Assembly: GCA_023299935.1 (NCBI GenBank)
Contig: JALZVV010000163.1
Location: 1-34,065 of the forward strand
Source: Dokdonia sp.
Lineage (GTDB): Bacteria; Bacteroidota; Bacteroidia; Flavobacteriales; Flavobacteriaceae
Direction: 5' to 3'
Length of the DNA: 34,065 nucleotides
The position numbers and the translations under genes are program-made. Below the pieces are notes generated by a model. That model was given only the letters and a program-made list of their open reading frames with translations, had not been told where the DNA came from and did not search any database. Within the stretch, counting starts at the first letter, position 1, and each line of letters opens with the position of its first letter. Positions 16,865-25,376 of the stretch are shown here, in pieces.

Positions 16865-17152
16865 TTAGAGCTGCTCATCCAGTAAGGCGCTTAATGCTTT
16901 TATGCGCATCATAGCTTCTTCCTGTCCTGAGGTATTCTCTATATTTTTCTGGGACGCCTGAGAGGCAAACTGTAAGGCACACATGGCCAATACATCTTGT
17001 TTATCTCTTACGGCATAACTTTGCTCAAATTGCTTAATCATCTCATTAATATCCTTTGCCGCTTTGCGTAATCCTTCTTCTTGTTCTAAAGGAATATTAA
17101 GAGGATATACCCGATCTGCTATGGACAATTTAATCTTAAGCTTTTCTGACAT
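16865..17152 (-). CDS. zapA: cell division protein ZapA
   Basis: Protein of 95 aa that binds FtsZ and promotes bundling and Z-ring formation. The N-terminal globular part (LKIKLSIADRVYPLNIPLEQEEGLRKAAKDINEMIKQFEQ) matches the ZapA family, followed by a C-terminal helix for dimer/tetramer formation (DVLAMCALQFASQ). The length is typical for Bacteroidota ZapA. It lies 12 bp after a coiled-coil gene on the same strand, with which it surely forms an operon, and about 30 bp before the putative 6S RNA. Confidence 0.93.
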   Translation of the reverse strand: MSEKLKIKLSIADRVYPLNIPLEQEEGLRKAAKDINEMIKQFEQSYAVRDKQDVLAMCALQFASQASQKNIENTSGQEEAMMRIKALSALLDEQL

Positions 17153-17164
17153 ATCTTTTTTTCA

Positions 17165-17455
17165 CTATTCAGAAAGTGCCACCACACAGGCGTCAATCTC
17201 CCTAATTAATGCGTTTATTTTGAGCTTGGTTTCCCTTTTATAATCGTTACTACCCAGTAATGCATTTGCCGTTTTAACGGTATTAAACTCCTGCTGCTTT
17301 TGTGCTATTTCTTCCTTAAGCACACTATTTTTTGCATCTAGATTAATAATCGTACCCTCTAAGATATCCAGCCTTTCTTTCAAAGCATTATATCGTGTTA
17401 ACAAAGTACTGATCCTAGTTTCAAGAGAATCAACAACTTCTGTGAGCTTAGTCAT
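17165..17455 (-). CDS. small coiled-coil protein upstream of zapA
   Basis: Predicted 96-aa protein from the ATG at 17455 (MTKLTEVVDSLETRISTLLTRYNALKERLDILEG), nearly all coiled coil (heptads from about 3 to 65) and then a conserved-looking helix (KLKINALIREIDACVVALSE). The GTG start in the track, nine codons earlier, is less likely. Its position directly upstream of zapA and its size recall ZapB-like division factors, but I see no clear family motif, so a division role is inferred from context. Confidence 0.75.
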   Translation of the reverse strand: MTKLTEVVDSLETRISTLLTRYNALKERLDILEGTIINLDAKNSVLKEEIAQKQQEFNTVKTANALLGSNDYKRETKLKINALIREIDACVVALSE

Positions 17456-17552
17456 ACGGCTATTACATTTACCACGTGACACAAAGTTAACATTAGTGAA
17501 CTACAATCCCAATTTAAATGGTTAAAATATCTAACTTCTTAAATCTAGCTGA

Positions 17553-18734
17553 TTAGGAAAGCTTATTATTTCTGTGATACAGGTAAATTTTGCCTGCTAT
17601 TTTCTTGAGATAGGTGGCTGCATTGCGATAACTGTCATCTTTATTCTTAGCGCAATCAAGTACTGCCCACGTCTTTTTAATGCCCATTGCTAAGGCATCA
17701 TTGCTATCAAGTTGATTTATACCGCATACCGCATATACCGGAATTTTATAGTGCTTCCCAAGACTGGAAATACCTTTTACAAGCTTCCCACTTTGTGTTT
17801 GATGATCTATGCTCCCTTCTCCCGTAATAATGGCATCAAATTCTCCCTTGATAAGTGTCTCTTCCACTCCAGAAATTGTAGTTAGAAATGTCACGCCAGC
17901 AACAAACTTTGCATTAAAAAAGACACTTAAACCATAGCCGGAACCACCTGCAGCGCCTGTTCCAGGAACATACTTATTATTTACGCCTAATTCCCTTTGC
18001 ACGATATTTGCTAAATTATCCAAGCCAGCATCAAGGCTCTCAATAGCATCCAAGCTTGCTCCTTTTTGCTTACCGTATACCTGTGCTGCACCTTTAACGC
18101 CTGTCAATACATTATCAACATCATTGATAGCATAAATTTCTGGTAAAACAAGATCTTGCGGTTTTTGTATTTGACAAATCAAATCTAAATTTTTCCCAAT
18201 AGGTGATAATTCATGTCCTTTCTCATCTAAAAATTTAAATCCTAATGCTGCGGCCATTCCTATTCCGCCATCGTTAGTGGCACTGCCGCCTAAGCCTATA
18301 TAAATCTTTTGTGCACCTCGGTCTATGGCATCTTTAATTTGAAGCCCTGTTCCATAGGTAGAGGTGTGTAAAGGGTTACGCTCACTTTGAGACAATAGTT
18401 CTAATCCTGACGCTTTAGCAAGTTCTATATATGCGATCTGAGAAGCTTTCGCGAAATCGAGCTTGTGAGATTCACGACCCTCGGGAGAGCGCAGCGATAA
18501 AGCATAATCAGCTACAATGTCTCTTCCTAAAGGATCCTTAGTATGGGTTTCAATACAATCTACAGCCACAAAGCTCTGTATAAAAGATAGAAAGCCTTCT
18601 CCTCCGTCTGAAGCAATAATAGACTGTGACCTAAAATCGGAATCCATCTCCTGAAAGCCTGAACAAAGCGCCTCAATCACTTCTTGTGCGGTAAGAGAGT
18701 CCTTGAAACTATCGGGTATTATTAAAAAATGCAC
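17553..18734 (-). CDS. glxK: glycerate kinase (GlxK/GarK family)
   Basis: Phosphorylates D-glycerate with ATP; family members make 2-phosphoglycerate, which enters glycolysis at enolase. The 393-aa protein begins IIPDSFKDSLTAQEV, contains the family motifs GLGGSATNDGGIGMAAALGF and GTGAAGGSGYGLSVFF, and has TGEGSIDHQTQSGKLVKGI near the C-terminus. The start is GTG at 18734, immediately after the TAG of the symporter gene, so translation is coupled. Residues DFAKASQ include a copy of the GCTTTCGCGAAA palindrome. It is the last gene of the GH63-symporter-kinase operon, where glycerate would be released by the glycosidase. Confidence 0.95.
   Translation of the reverse strand: MHFLIIPDSFKDSLTAQEVIEALCSGFQEMDSDFRSQSIIASDGGEGFLSFIQSFVAVDCIETHTKDPLGRDIVADYALSLRSPEGRESHKLDFAKASQIAYIELAKASGLELLSQSERNPLHTSTYGTGLQIKDAIDRGAQKIYIGLGGSATNDGGIGMAAALGFKFLDEKGHELSPIGKNLDLICQIQKPQDLVLPEIYAINDVDNVLTGVKGAAQVYGKQKGASLDAIESLDAGLDNLANIVQRELGVNNKYVPGTGAAGGSGYGLSVFFNAKFVAGVTFLTTISGVEETLIKGEFDAIITGEGSIDHQTQSGKLVKGISSLGKHYKIPVYAVCGINQLDSNDALAMGIKKTWAVLDCAKNKDDSYRNAATYLKKIAGKIYLYHRNNKLS
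18444..18458. repeat. palindrome copy inside glycerate kinase
   Basis: AGCTTTCGCGAAATC holds 12 core bases. On the coding strand it encodes FAKA in the frame shared by the other genic copies. Confidence 0.7.
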
Positions 18735-20381
18735 CTATCCGTAAATTTGTGGAGCGAGGGCTCCTATGAGAAGAATTACAACAAAAAAGCCAAGAAGAAT
18801 ATATACCTCCTTGCGCTGCCAGTCCTTTTTAGAAATGGCGAAAGAAACAGAACTGTCGCTCTTTACAGGTACTTGAGCCGTGAGCATACTTACCACATAA
18901 GCCACAACTAAGGCAATACCAACACCTGTTACATTAAGCCAAATCCAGAAAATATCAAAACCAAGATCAATATTAAAAAGCCCTTGTATGGTCTTAGAAA
19001 ACATTAAATTGATAAGAACCGCTGTAATAATACCAGCATTCATTCCAATATGATTGACTTTTTTTGAGAAAATAGCCAATAAGAAAGTAACTAAAACAGG
19101 TCCGTAAAAAACAGAACCAATAGCATTGATAATTTCAATCACTGCACTTTTACTCCCTCCAAAAAGAAAAGAACAAGCAATACACACTACTCCCCAAAAT
19201 ACTACTGAAGCTTTTGACAAAAACATATATTTTTTTGTAGAAAGCTTTTCTTTGCCTCGATTAAAAAAATCTTCTACTGATACAGCAGACAATGAATTTA
19301 CAGTAGAACTTAAAGAAGACATGGCAGCCGAAAGAATGGCAACCATCAAAATTCCAATAAATCCATGCGGGAGATACTTGAGAATAAAAACAGGAATCAT
19401 TAAATCTGCCTTATATCCAGTTGCTGCATAATCTGCAGGAAAATGTTTCTGAGTAGCAACACCAATCTCTGCCATAAAATCTGGTGCAACAGTAAGTAAT
19501 GCTCCTATAAATAAGCCCATTGTACAGTAGACTAGAACCACCGGGAATCGCAATAAACCATTAGCGAGCAATAATTGACGTATTGTCTTTTCATTTTTTG
19601 CAGAAAGCATGCGTTGCGCTTGAGATTGATCACAACCATAATAGGAGACATACAAGAAAAAACCTCCAAAAATCATAGGTAACAATCCATATTCTTCTCC
19701 ACTCCCCAAGCCCATGTTGAAATCAATAACTTGCAGTCGTTCAGGATCAAAACCTGCTGCTAGACCTCCATTATCTTGTAATAATTGCCAGCCATAATAC
19801 GTGCACACAATAAGGCCTATAAAAAGTAGAACCATTTGCACGGCATCTCCCCATACTACAGCTTTCATTCCGCCTTGCCAGGAATACACAATAGTAATTG
19901 CACTTATGATAAGAACCGTATATACATAGTCTATATCTAAAACAGCCTGTAAAATAATAGCTATTGTGTAGACCATAACTCCCGTTCCTAAAGCTTTACT
20001 TATCTGGAAAACCACACTTAAAATAAGTCGTGTAGATGATGAAAAACGCTTTTCTATAAACTCGTATATACTCACTACTCCTGACCTAAATAAAGGCGGA
20101 ATAATAAATAACATAATAAATGCCATAGCTATAGGTACGGCAAACTCAAAAGTGAGCCATTTTAAACCACCGTTTAACTTAAGCCCTACAAATGCAGGAG
20201 CAGATATAAAACTAATTGCAGAAAGCTGTGTCGCCATGGTAGAAAGACTTAATGGGAACCAGCCCATACTGCGCCCTCCTAAAAAATAATCTTTCGCATT
20301 TTTATTATCCTTAAAGAAAAATCCCATCCCTAAAAAAAAGAAGATGTAAACTGCGATTATTGTAAAATCTAACCAATTCAT
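18735..20381 (-). CDS. sodium:solute symporter (SSS family)
   Basis: Inner-membrane Na+-coupled uptake carrier of 548 aa with about 13-14 hydrophobic spans. The N-terminus (MNWLDFTIIAVYIFFFLGMGFFF...DYFLGGRSMGWFPLSLSTMATQLSAISFISAPAF) is the SSS hallmark, including the GGRSMGW segment and the Na+-site helix. YSWQGGMKAVVWGDAVQMVLLFIGL and the later AAMSSLSSTVNSLSAVSVEDFF stretch also match SGLT-like members. The ORF is 6 bp after the GH63 gene and abuts the glycerate kinase start. This places it as the importer of the glycoside that the GH63 enzyme would cut; the substrate itself is inferred. Confidence 0.93.
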   Translation of the reverse strand: MNWLDFTIIAVYIFFFLGMGFFFKDNKNAKDYFLGGRSMGWFPLSLSTMATQLSAISFISAPAFVGLKLNGGLKWLTFEFAVPIAMAFIMLFIIPPLFRSGVVSIYEFIEKRFSSSTRLILSVVFQISKALGTGVMVYTIAIILQAVLDIDYVYTVLIISAITIVYSWQGGMKAVVWGDAVQMVLLFIGLIVCTYYGWQLLQDNGGLAAGFDPERLQVIDFNMGLGSGEEYGLLPMIFGGFFLYVSYYGCDQSQAQRMLSAKNEKTIRQLLLANGLLRFPVVLVYCTMGLFIGALLTVAPDFMAEIGVATQKHFPADYAATGYKADLMIPVFILKYLPHGFIGILMVAILSAAMSSLSSTVNSLSAVSVEDFFNRGKEKLSTKKYMFLSKASVVFWGVVCIACSFLFGGSKSAVIEIINAIGSVFYGPVLVTFLLAIFSKKVNHIGMNAGIITAVLINLMFSKTIQGLFNIDLGFDIFWIWLNVTGVGIALVVAYVVSMLTAQVPVKSDSSVSFAISKKDWQRKEVYILLGFFVVILLIGALAPQIYG

Positions 20382-20387
20382 CTGTTT

Positions 20388-21701
20388 CTATTTGTTTAGT
20401 AATAAATCTAATGTTAATGCTGCACTCCAAGAAAAATTCTTTCCGCCGTAGCCTTGAGTTAGTTTTTTATCCTGCTCTTTACGTGGATCAAAGTACTCAT
20501 AAAAGCCATATTTTTTCATCAGATATAGTGTGTCAGCTTTTATTTGCTCCGTTAATTCCAGAGCAGCATATTTTCTAAATCCTCTATAAAGTAACCAATT
20601 GAGATTAATCCATATGGGACCGCGCCAGTAGCGTTTGGGATCAAAAGAGTTACTACTCGGGTCAAAAGAAGCACATAACAAGAACTCTTTTTGTTTTCCA
20701 GAAAAAGGTCCTTTTGCAAAAGCCTCAATCATTTCAAAAGCACGGTTTTTATCGGGAATACCTGCAAATAGGGCTGTAAAAGAAGAAGAAGAAAGTACCG
20801 GCAAAGCCCTATCATTACGCAAATCATAATAAACATATCCCTTTAGTTCAGGATCATATAATTTTTGATTGTAGCTCTTTTTACTTTGAGCATTCCATTG
20901 TTCTAATTGCGACACTTTTTCTAGCTTCCCTAAGATTCTTCCCAAATCAATAAGAGCCGCATTAGAAGCTATGAGCATAGCATTAAAAAGGGGGTCTTGT
21001 ACTAAAAAAGGGGACTTTTCAGCAATAAGGGCATCATCATATGCGTAAGATTTAAATAACTCTATCAAATGAATATAATGTTGGTATTCTCGATTACTCG
21101 GTCTATGACTTGCAGCGATATGCAAATTATCTTTACGGTCTAAGTCATACTCTGGAGAGTCCATGGTATCCCAAATACTATCCCATACCGGCGTATTATC
21201 TGTTCCAGCTTCCCAGTTATGGCATATATATACTAAGCCTTCCCCTTTAGGATCTCTATGGGTATATAAGTACTCATGAAAGTGATATGCCGCGTCATAG
21301 ACTTCGTTAAGAAATGGTAACATTCTAGAGTCCGCTTTCGCGAAAGCATACATCTCCCCAAGCACCCACCCTAATACTGGTGGCTGAGTTATGCCCGAGG
21401 TTGGAATCTCTGGGGCAAAAGGACTTAAATGTGAGGCTTGAACCTCAGGGCCAGGAAAATAACTATCTGATGGATTATGAAAAATAATATGCGGGATAAA
21501 ACCATTTTTCCATTGCCCCTTGAGTAATGATTGTATCTCTTTAAAAGCTCTTTCTAGATCCAGATGCATCCATCCTAAAGCAATAAAACCAGAATCCCAA
21601 TGCCATTGAAAAGGATACAATCCCTCACAGGGTACCGTAAAACCTTGTCTCCAGTTATTTTCTAAAATATTCTTAGCCTCTATTGATAATGATTGCTGCA
21701 T
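20388..21701 (-). CDS. GH63-type glycosidase, probable glucosyl-/mannosylglycerate hydrolase
   Basis: Cytosolic protein of 437 aa without a signal peptide, folding as the (alpha/alpha)6 barrel of clan GH-G. The N-terminal NNWRQGFTVPCEGLYPFQWHWDSGFIALGW is strongly reminiscent of the mannosylglycerate/glucosylglycerate hydrolase branch of GH63. Candidate acid and base are Asp168 in NWEAGTDNTPVWD and Glu402 in GFYEYFDP; their 234-residue separation is close to that of the catalytic pair I recall for the Thermus mannosylglycerate hydrolase. The release of glycerate fits the downstream glycerate kinase, and uptake fits the symporter between them. Trehalase (GH37) is the main alternative but would not explain the kinase. 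YAFAKAD at about 118-124 is encoded by a palindrome copy. Confidence 0.8.
   Translation of the reverse strand: MQQSLSIEAKNILENNWRQGFTVPCEGLYPFQWHWDSGFIALGWMHLDLERAFKEIQSLLKGQWKNGFIPHIIFHNPSDSYFPGPEVQASHLSPFAPEIPTSGITQPPVLGWVLGEMYAFAKADSRMLPFLNEVYDAAYHFHEYLYTHRDPKGEGLVYICHNWEAGTDNTPVWDSIWDTMDSPEYDLDRKDNLHIAASHRPSNREYQHYIHLIELFKSYAYDDALIAEKSPFLVQDPLFNAMLIASNAALIDLGRILGKLEKVSQLEQWNAQSKKSYNQKLYDPELKGYVYYDLRNDRALPVLSSSSFTALFAGIPDKNRAFEMIEAFAKGPFSGKQKEFLLCASFDPSSNSFDPKRYWRGPIWINLNWLLYRGFRKYAALELTEQIKADTLYLMKKYGFYEYFDPRKEQDKKLTQGYGGKNFSWSAALTLDLLLNK
21333..21347. repeat. palindrome copy inside the GH63 gene
   Basis: CGCTTTCGCGAAAGC contains the perfect 14-bp core. On the minus strand it encodes AFAKA (about residues 119-123). 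Confidence 0.85.
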
Positions 21702-21763
21702 ATACCGCCTGTTATTGACTAAATATACTACTTAATCCTTATTTTTACATTAAAATAAACACT

Positions 21764-22576
21764 GTGTCTTTTACCAAAACCACCGAGCAAGATTCTGCTT
21801 ACGACCATCTAGAAAAGATGTCTACGACAGAGCTACTAAGTAGTATGAATGCCGAAGACCAGACCGTTCCTAAGGCTGTAGCCAAAGTCATCCCACAAAT
21901 AGAACACGTTATTGACCAAGTCGTAAGTTGTCTAGAATCCGGAGGACGCCTATTTTATATGGGTGCAGGAACAAGCGGTCGTTTGGGTGTGGTAGATGCC
22001 AGTGAGTGTCCTCCTACTTTTGGAGTGTCACATAATACAGTAATTGGCTTAATCGCGGGTGGTGATACTGCCATACGTAAAGCCGTTGAGTTTGCCGAAG
22101 ACAGTACTACTCAAGGATGGAAAGACCTAGAAGCAGCAAACATAAGCACTAAAGATTTTGTGATTGGGATTGCAGCATCTGGCACTACTCCTTATGTTAT
22201 AGGTGCTTTAGAAAAGTGTAATCAAGAAAGGATAGGAACAGGATGTATCACGTGTAATGCAGGAAGTCCGCTAGCGATAACTGCACAATTCCCAATTGAA
22301 GCTGTTGTAGGTCCAGAATTTGTTACTGGCAGCAGTCGTATGAAAGCAGGTACGGCGCAAAAACTTATTCTTAATATGATATCTACTGCCACGATGATCA
22401 AACTAGGTCATGTAAAAGGGAATAAGATGGTAGATATGCAACTGAGTAACCATAAGCTTGTAGGTAGAGGTGCGAAAATGATTATGGATGCCTTAGACAT
22501 ATCGCAGGAAACAGCAAATGCACTCTTAACTAAGTACGGTAGTGTGCGTAAAGCCATTGATAATTATGAGCACTAA
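21764..22576 (+). CDS. murQ: N-acetylmuramic acid 6-phosphate etherase
   Basis: Cleaves the D-lactyl ether of MurNAc-6-phosphate to GlcNAc-6-phosphate in peptidoglycan recycling. The 270-aa protein carries the SIS fold with RLFYMGAGTSGRLGVVDASECPPTFG and, downstream, VGPEFVTGSSRMKAGTAQKLILNMISTATMI, both near-invariant in MurQ. The start is GTG at 21764 (MSFTKTTEQDS); no ATG precedes it in frame. It is divergent from the GH63 gene with a 62-bp shared promoter region. The 3' end overlaps a small membrane-protein gene by 11 bp. Confidence 0.95.
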   Translation: MSFTKTTEQDSAYDHLEKMSTTELLSSMNAEDQTVPKAVAKVIPQIEHVIDQVVSCLESGGRLFYMGAGTSGRLGVVDASECPPTFGVSHNTVIGLIAGGDTAIRKAVEFAEDSTTQGWKDLEAANISTKDFVIGIAASGTTPYVIGALEKCNQERIGTGCITCNAGSPLAITAQFPIEAVVGPEFVTGSSRMKAGTAQKLILNMISTATMIKLGHVKGNKMVDMQLSNHKLVGRGAKMIMDALDISQETANALLTKYGSVRKAIDNYEH

Positions 22577-22787
22577 TAAAGACGTATTACTTAAAGGCAT
22601 CAAGATGATGGGCGGAACCCTTTTCCTACTAGTTCTAGCTCCTATTGTAATAAACTCTTCCTTTAAAAATCAAGACCATACTTTGTTTATTCCTGTATTA
22701 GGAATTGGGATTATACTATTCATTGCCGCAATCTATTTTGGATTTAAAGGAATTAGGACCTTAATGAGAGCGCTGTTTAATGATTAA
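22566..22787 (+). CDS. small two-span membrane protein (DUF6095-like)
   Basis: Protein of 73 aa starting MSTNKDVLLKGIKMMGGTLFLLVLAPIVINSSFKNQDH, with two hydrophobic segments joined by a short loop (LFIPVLGIGIILFIAAIYFGFKGIRTLMRALF). The track's earlier start at 22542 lies inside murQ; the ATG at 22566 overlaps murQ by 11 bp and fits better. It resembles the flavobacterial DUF6095 proteins that I recall beside murQ. The function is unknown. Confidence 0.8.
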   Translation: MSTNKDVLLKGIKMMGGTLFLLVLAPIVINSSFKNQDHTLFIPVLGIGIILFIAAIYFGFKGIRTLMRALFND

Positions 22788-22948
22788 AAAATAGCCGTTG
22801 GGTACTAGCCTCTAAGAGTTAGCTAAGGTTTAAATGTTTGAAAATAGATTTGATGATGTGTTTATAATTTCTAGACAGTTTCCAAGCTAGAAACACTCGA
22901 TTACAGTAAACTAGGCTTAGTTTGGTAGTGATTTTTTTTTAGTCTTGT

Positions 22949-23014
22949 CTCGTGGCTCCTGATTTCTAGTTTCTAGTTTCTAGTTCAAAAATCAAAAATC
23001 TACAATGGTTAATC
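22949..23014 (+). repeat. direct repeat, copy 1
   Basis: Unit running from CTCGTGGCTCCTGATTTC to GGTTAATC. It is nearly identical to copy 2 at 23120 but has one extra 7-bp TTCTAGT unit, as expected from slippage. Confidence 0.9.
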
Positions 23015-23119
23015 AACAAACGGTTTTCTCGATACATTTCTCGTTACGTTCCAAATACTAGATCACCTCAAAATAGACTTCAACTATTGGGTGTTGGGAT
23101 TTTAGTCAATTTGTCGTGG

Positions 23120-23178
23120 CTCGTGGCTCCTGATTTCTAGTTTCTAGTTCAAAAATCAAAAATCTACAATCGTTAATC
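23120..23178 (+). repeat. direct repeat, copy 2
   Basis: Same unit as copy 1 with two instead of three TTCTAGT heptamers, ending in ATCTACAATCGTTAATC. The copies start 171 bp apart. Confidence 0.9.
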
Positions 23179-23194
23179 TCCAATCAAAAATCGT

Positions 23195-23704
23195 CTATAT
23201 CCCCTCTCTCTTAGGAACAGGTGTAGAAGGATTGTACCCAAAGCCAGGGATTTCCACATTTACTTGTAGTGTGCTAAGCATATAACTAATAATAGCATAG
23301 TGATGTGTCGCGTGGGTATTAGCTTGTGCAAGAATACTCTCTAGTGTATACATAATCGTTACTTTACCATCTCCTAGATTATCAGTAACGTGTAACAAGT
23401 AATCTGTATTTACATCTGCAAAAGAAGCTAGCTTTTGCTGAATACCATAAATATGCTCCTTTGCCGCTTCTGGATTTGTAGAGATTACTTCATCGCGTTT
23501 GCGCGCAGTAAGGTCAATATTATTGGACTGTAAGCCATTTATAATACAATCAAAAAAGTCCATCGCATGGCGTATATGTGAACCTATACTACTGTAATAC
23601 GGTGCCACAGTAACATTCGTATAGATATCACTATCTATAGCGTCTATTAATGAAATGGCATTGGATAAATTCTTGTTGATGGCTGCAATAACAGTAGCTC
23701 GCAT
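23195..23704 (-). CDS. DinB/YfiT superfamily four-helix protein
   Basis: Protein of about 169 aa from the ATG at 23704 (MRATVIAAINKNLSNAISLIDAID); the track's TTG start seven codons upstream is less likely. The helical-bundle pattern with His-containing helices SSIGSHIRHAMDFFDCII and ANTHATHHYAIISYML matches the DinB-like fold (B. subtilis DinB/YfiT superfamily), where three His usually bind a metal. Some relatives are thiol-dependent transferases. It is not homologous to the DNA polymerase IV gene next to it despite the shared historical name. The cellular role is unknown. Confidence 0.8.
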   Translation of the reverse strand: MRATVIAAINKNLSNAISLIDAIDSDIYTNVTVAPYYSSIGSHIRHAMDFFDCIINGLQSNNIDLTARKRDEVISTNPEAAKEHIYGIQQKLASFADVNTDYLLHVTDNLGDGKVTIMYTLESILAQANTHATHHYAIISYMLSTLQVNVEIPGFGYNPSTPVPKREGI

Positions 23705-23801
23705 ATATTGTATGTTTGTGGGCAATATAAGTATTTCCTGCCTTAAGACGAATAATCCCGCGTAGACTTACACTTTTTTTAACATATCAACTTATTAACA
23801 A

Positions 23802-23835
23802 TTGTTTTAAAAATAGGAATTATTCTTTAATTTTG
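23802..23835 (+). promoter_or_regulatory. promoter of the Pol IV gene
   Basis: TTG at 23802-23804 and TAATTTTG at 23828-23835, separated by 23 bp, match the Bacteroidota TTG/TAnnTTTG promoter at the long end of its spacing. The -7 box ends 17 bp before the ATG, so the leader is very short. The -33 overlaps a perfect palindrome AACAATTGTT (23798-23807), a possible operator for a repressor. Confidence 0.5.
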
Positions 23836-23852
23836 GATTATTTCCTCATACA

Positions 23853-25073
23853 ATGAATAGAACTATTGCACATTTTGATTTGGATACTTTTTTTGTGTCT
23901 TGTGAGCGCAGACTAGATAGCCGTCTAGAGGGCAAAGCTGTTATTGTAGGCGGTACCGGAGACAGAGGCGTTGTAAGCGCTGCCAGTTATGAGTGCAGAA
24001 CCTATGGAGTGCATTCTGGAATGCCTATGAAACTTGCAAAACAACTCTGTCCGCAAGCGATTGTAATACGAGGCAATGCCGGTATCTACACTAAATTCTC
24101 CAAAGAAGTCACAGAAATTATCCAGAGTGAAGTCCCTGTACTTGAAAAAGCCAGTGTAGATGAATTTTATGTAGACCTCACTGGAATGGATCGTTTTTTT
24201 GGGTGCTATTCTTTTGCAACCGAGTTACGCACAAAAATAATGCGAGAGACGGGTTTACCTATTTCTTTTGGGCTTTCGCCAAATAAAACCGTATCCAAAG
24301 TCGCTACAGGCGAGGCAAAACCCAACAACCAGTTACGCATCGCAGCTGGCACCGAAAAAGAATTCCTCGCACCATTATCCATCAAAAAAATCCCAATGGT
24401 AGGCGAAAAAACCTACCGCACCTTTTGCAATCTAGGCGTTCGGGAAGTAAGTGTCGTACAACAAATGCCAGTAGAAATGATGAGCTCTGTTTTTGGAAAA
24501 AACGGACGTATTATCTGGCAGCGCTGTCAAGGGATAGATCACACTCCCATCATACAATATCACGAGCGTAAGTCTATCTCTAGCGAACGCACCTACGGAA
24601 AAGACACTACAGACATCACTAAACTCAAAACAACCCTCACAGCAATGTCAGAAAACCTAGCGTTTCAGTTACGTCGCGGGGGTAAACTCACCTCTACTAT
24701 CACAGTAAAAGTGCGCTACTCAGATTTCCAGACCTATTCTAAGCAATTAAAAATCCCCTATACATCTGCAGACCATCATCTCATCCCAAAGGTCTTAGCC
24801 CTTTTTGAAAAATTATATAATCGTCGCTTACTCATCAGACTCGTAGGTGTACGCTATAGTGCACTCACCACGGGCACTTACCAGATTAAGCTTTTTGACG
24901 ACCCCAAACGCACCGTAAACTTGTACAAAGCAATGGATGATATCCGTATTAAATACGGCGACCGCAGTATCATGCGTGCTGCCACCATGGGCGAAGGCGC
25001 TCGTACCATAGGTAACCAAGGCAACCCCTTTAATGGCCAACCACCTATTGTATTGGCACATAGACATCAGTAA
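23853..25073 (+). CDS. dinB: DNA polymerase IV (Y family)
   Basis: Error-prone translesion polymerase of 406 aa. The catalytic carboxylates are all present: Asp9 in HFDLDTFF, and Asp103/Glu104 in EKASVDEFYVDLTG. The steric gate is Phe14. SAASYECRTYGVHSGMPMKLAKQLCP (finger) and ISFGLSPNKTVSKVATGEAKPN (palm) are typical, and a little-finger domain follows (about 240-350). Unlike ImuB of other mutasomes it keeps its active site, so it is a working Pol IV. A second DnaE-type polymerase lies 303 bp downstream in the same orientation, suggesting a shared DNA-damage response. Confidence 0.94.
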   Translation: MNRTIAHFDLDTFFVSCERRLDSRLEGKAVIVGGTGDRGVVSAASYECRTYGVHSGMPMKLAKQLCPQAIVIRGNAGIYTKFSKEVTEIIQSEVPVLEKASVDEFYVDLTGMDRFFGCYSFATELRTKIMRETGLPISFGLSPNKTVSKVATGEAKPNNQLRIAAGTEKEFLAPLSIKKIPMVGEKTYRTFCNLGVREVSVVQQMPVEMMSSVFGKNGRIIWQRCQGIDHTPIIQYHERKSISSERTYGKDTTDITKLKTTLTAMSENLAFQLRRGGKLTSTITVKVRYSDFQTYSKQLKIPYTSADHHLIPKVLALFEKLYNRRLLIRLVGVRYSALTTGTYQIKLFDDPKRTVNLYKAMDDIRIKYGDRSIMRAATMGEGARTIGNQGNPFNGQPPIVLAHRHQ

Positions 25074-25376
25074 TGATTGGAGATTTTTGATTGTTGAATG
25101 ATAAATGACGAGATAAAGAAACAAGAGACATGAAGCACAACAAAATGACTAAAAGTACGAGCGACGAGGTGATAAATGGGAAGCATAATAAATTACACAT
25201 AGTAAAGCATCACATTATGTCCGTGTATCTGTGGCTAATAAAGAATAATGAAATTGAAATCGAACTTAAAATCGAATTAGAAACAAGAGACACGACGCAG
25301 AAAGTGGTGGTAAGCTAGAAGCGTAAAGTAAACCTATCAAATCATTGTCTCATTAATCCATTATCTCATTAAATCA
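25074..25376. other. 303-bp non-coding stretch with short repeats
   Basis: Spacer between Pol IV and DnaE. It contains ATTGGAGATTTTTGATTG (25076-25093), which is an inverted form of the AATCAAAAATCTCC words at 23150-23192, two AGAAACAAGAGACA-type copies (about 25108 and 25280) and, at 25341-25388, three imperfect units of about 17 bp based on ATCATTGTCTCATTA that run up to the DnaE start. The 62-aa ORF inside (25130-25318) has no recognisable domain and is probably not real. Confidence 0.55.

Larger units (their letters stand above)
22788..23194. other. 407-bp non-coding stretch with imperfect repeats
   Basis: No ORF of interest on either strand. It holds two copies of a CTCGTGGCTCCTGATTTCTAG-type unit (separate entries), TTTCTAG heptamers, several AATCAAAAATC words and a small hairpin AAACTA-GGCT-TAGTTT at 22908-22923. 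It separates murQ and the small membrane-protein gene from the convergent DinB/YfiT-like gene and shows no clear terminator. Confidence 0.6.

Noticed and set aside
22949-23178. CRISPR array
   Set aside because: Only two copies of unequal length with unique DNA between them, containing low-complexity heptamers; no cas gene is in the window.
23195-23704. Reading the DinB-like protein as part of the Pol IV mutasome
   Set aside because: The shared DinB name is historical: this is a YfiT-type four-helix metal protein and faces the polymerase gene from the other strand. Adjacency alone is not evidence of joint function.
25130-25318. 62-aa ORF between Pol IV and the dnaE-like gene
   Set aside because: It has no domain, and its ends are made of short repeats (AGAAACAAGAGACA) that recur in the same spacer; likely non-coding.
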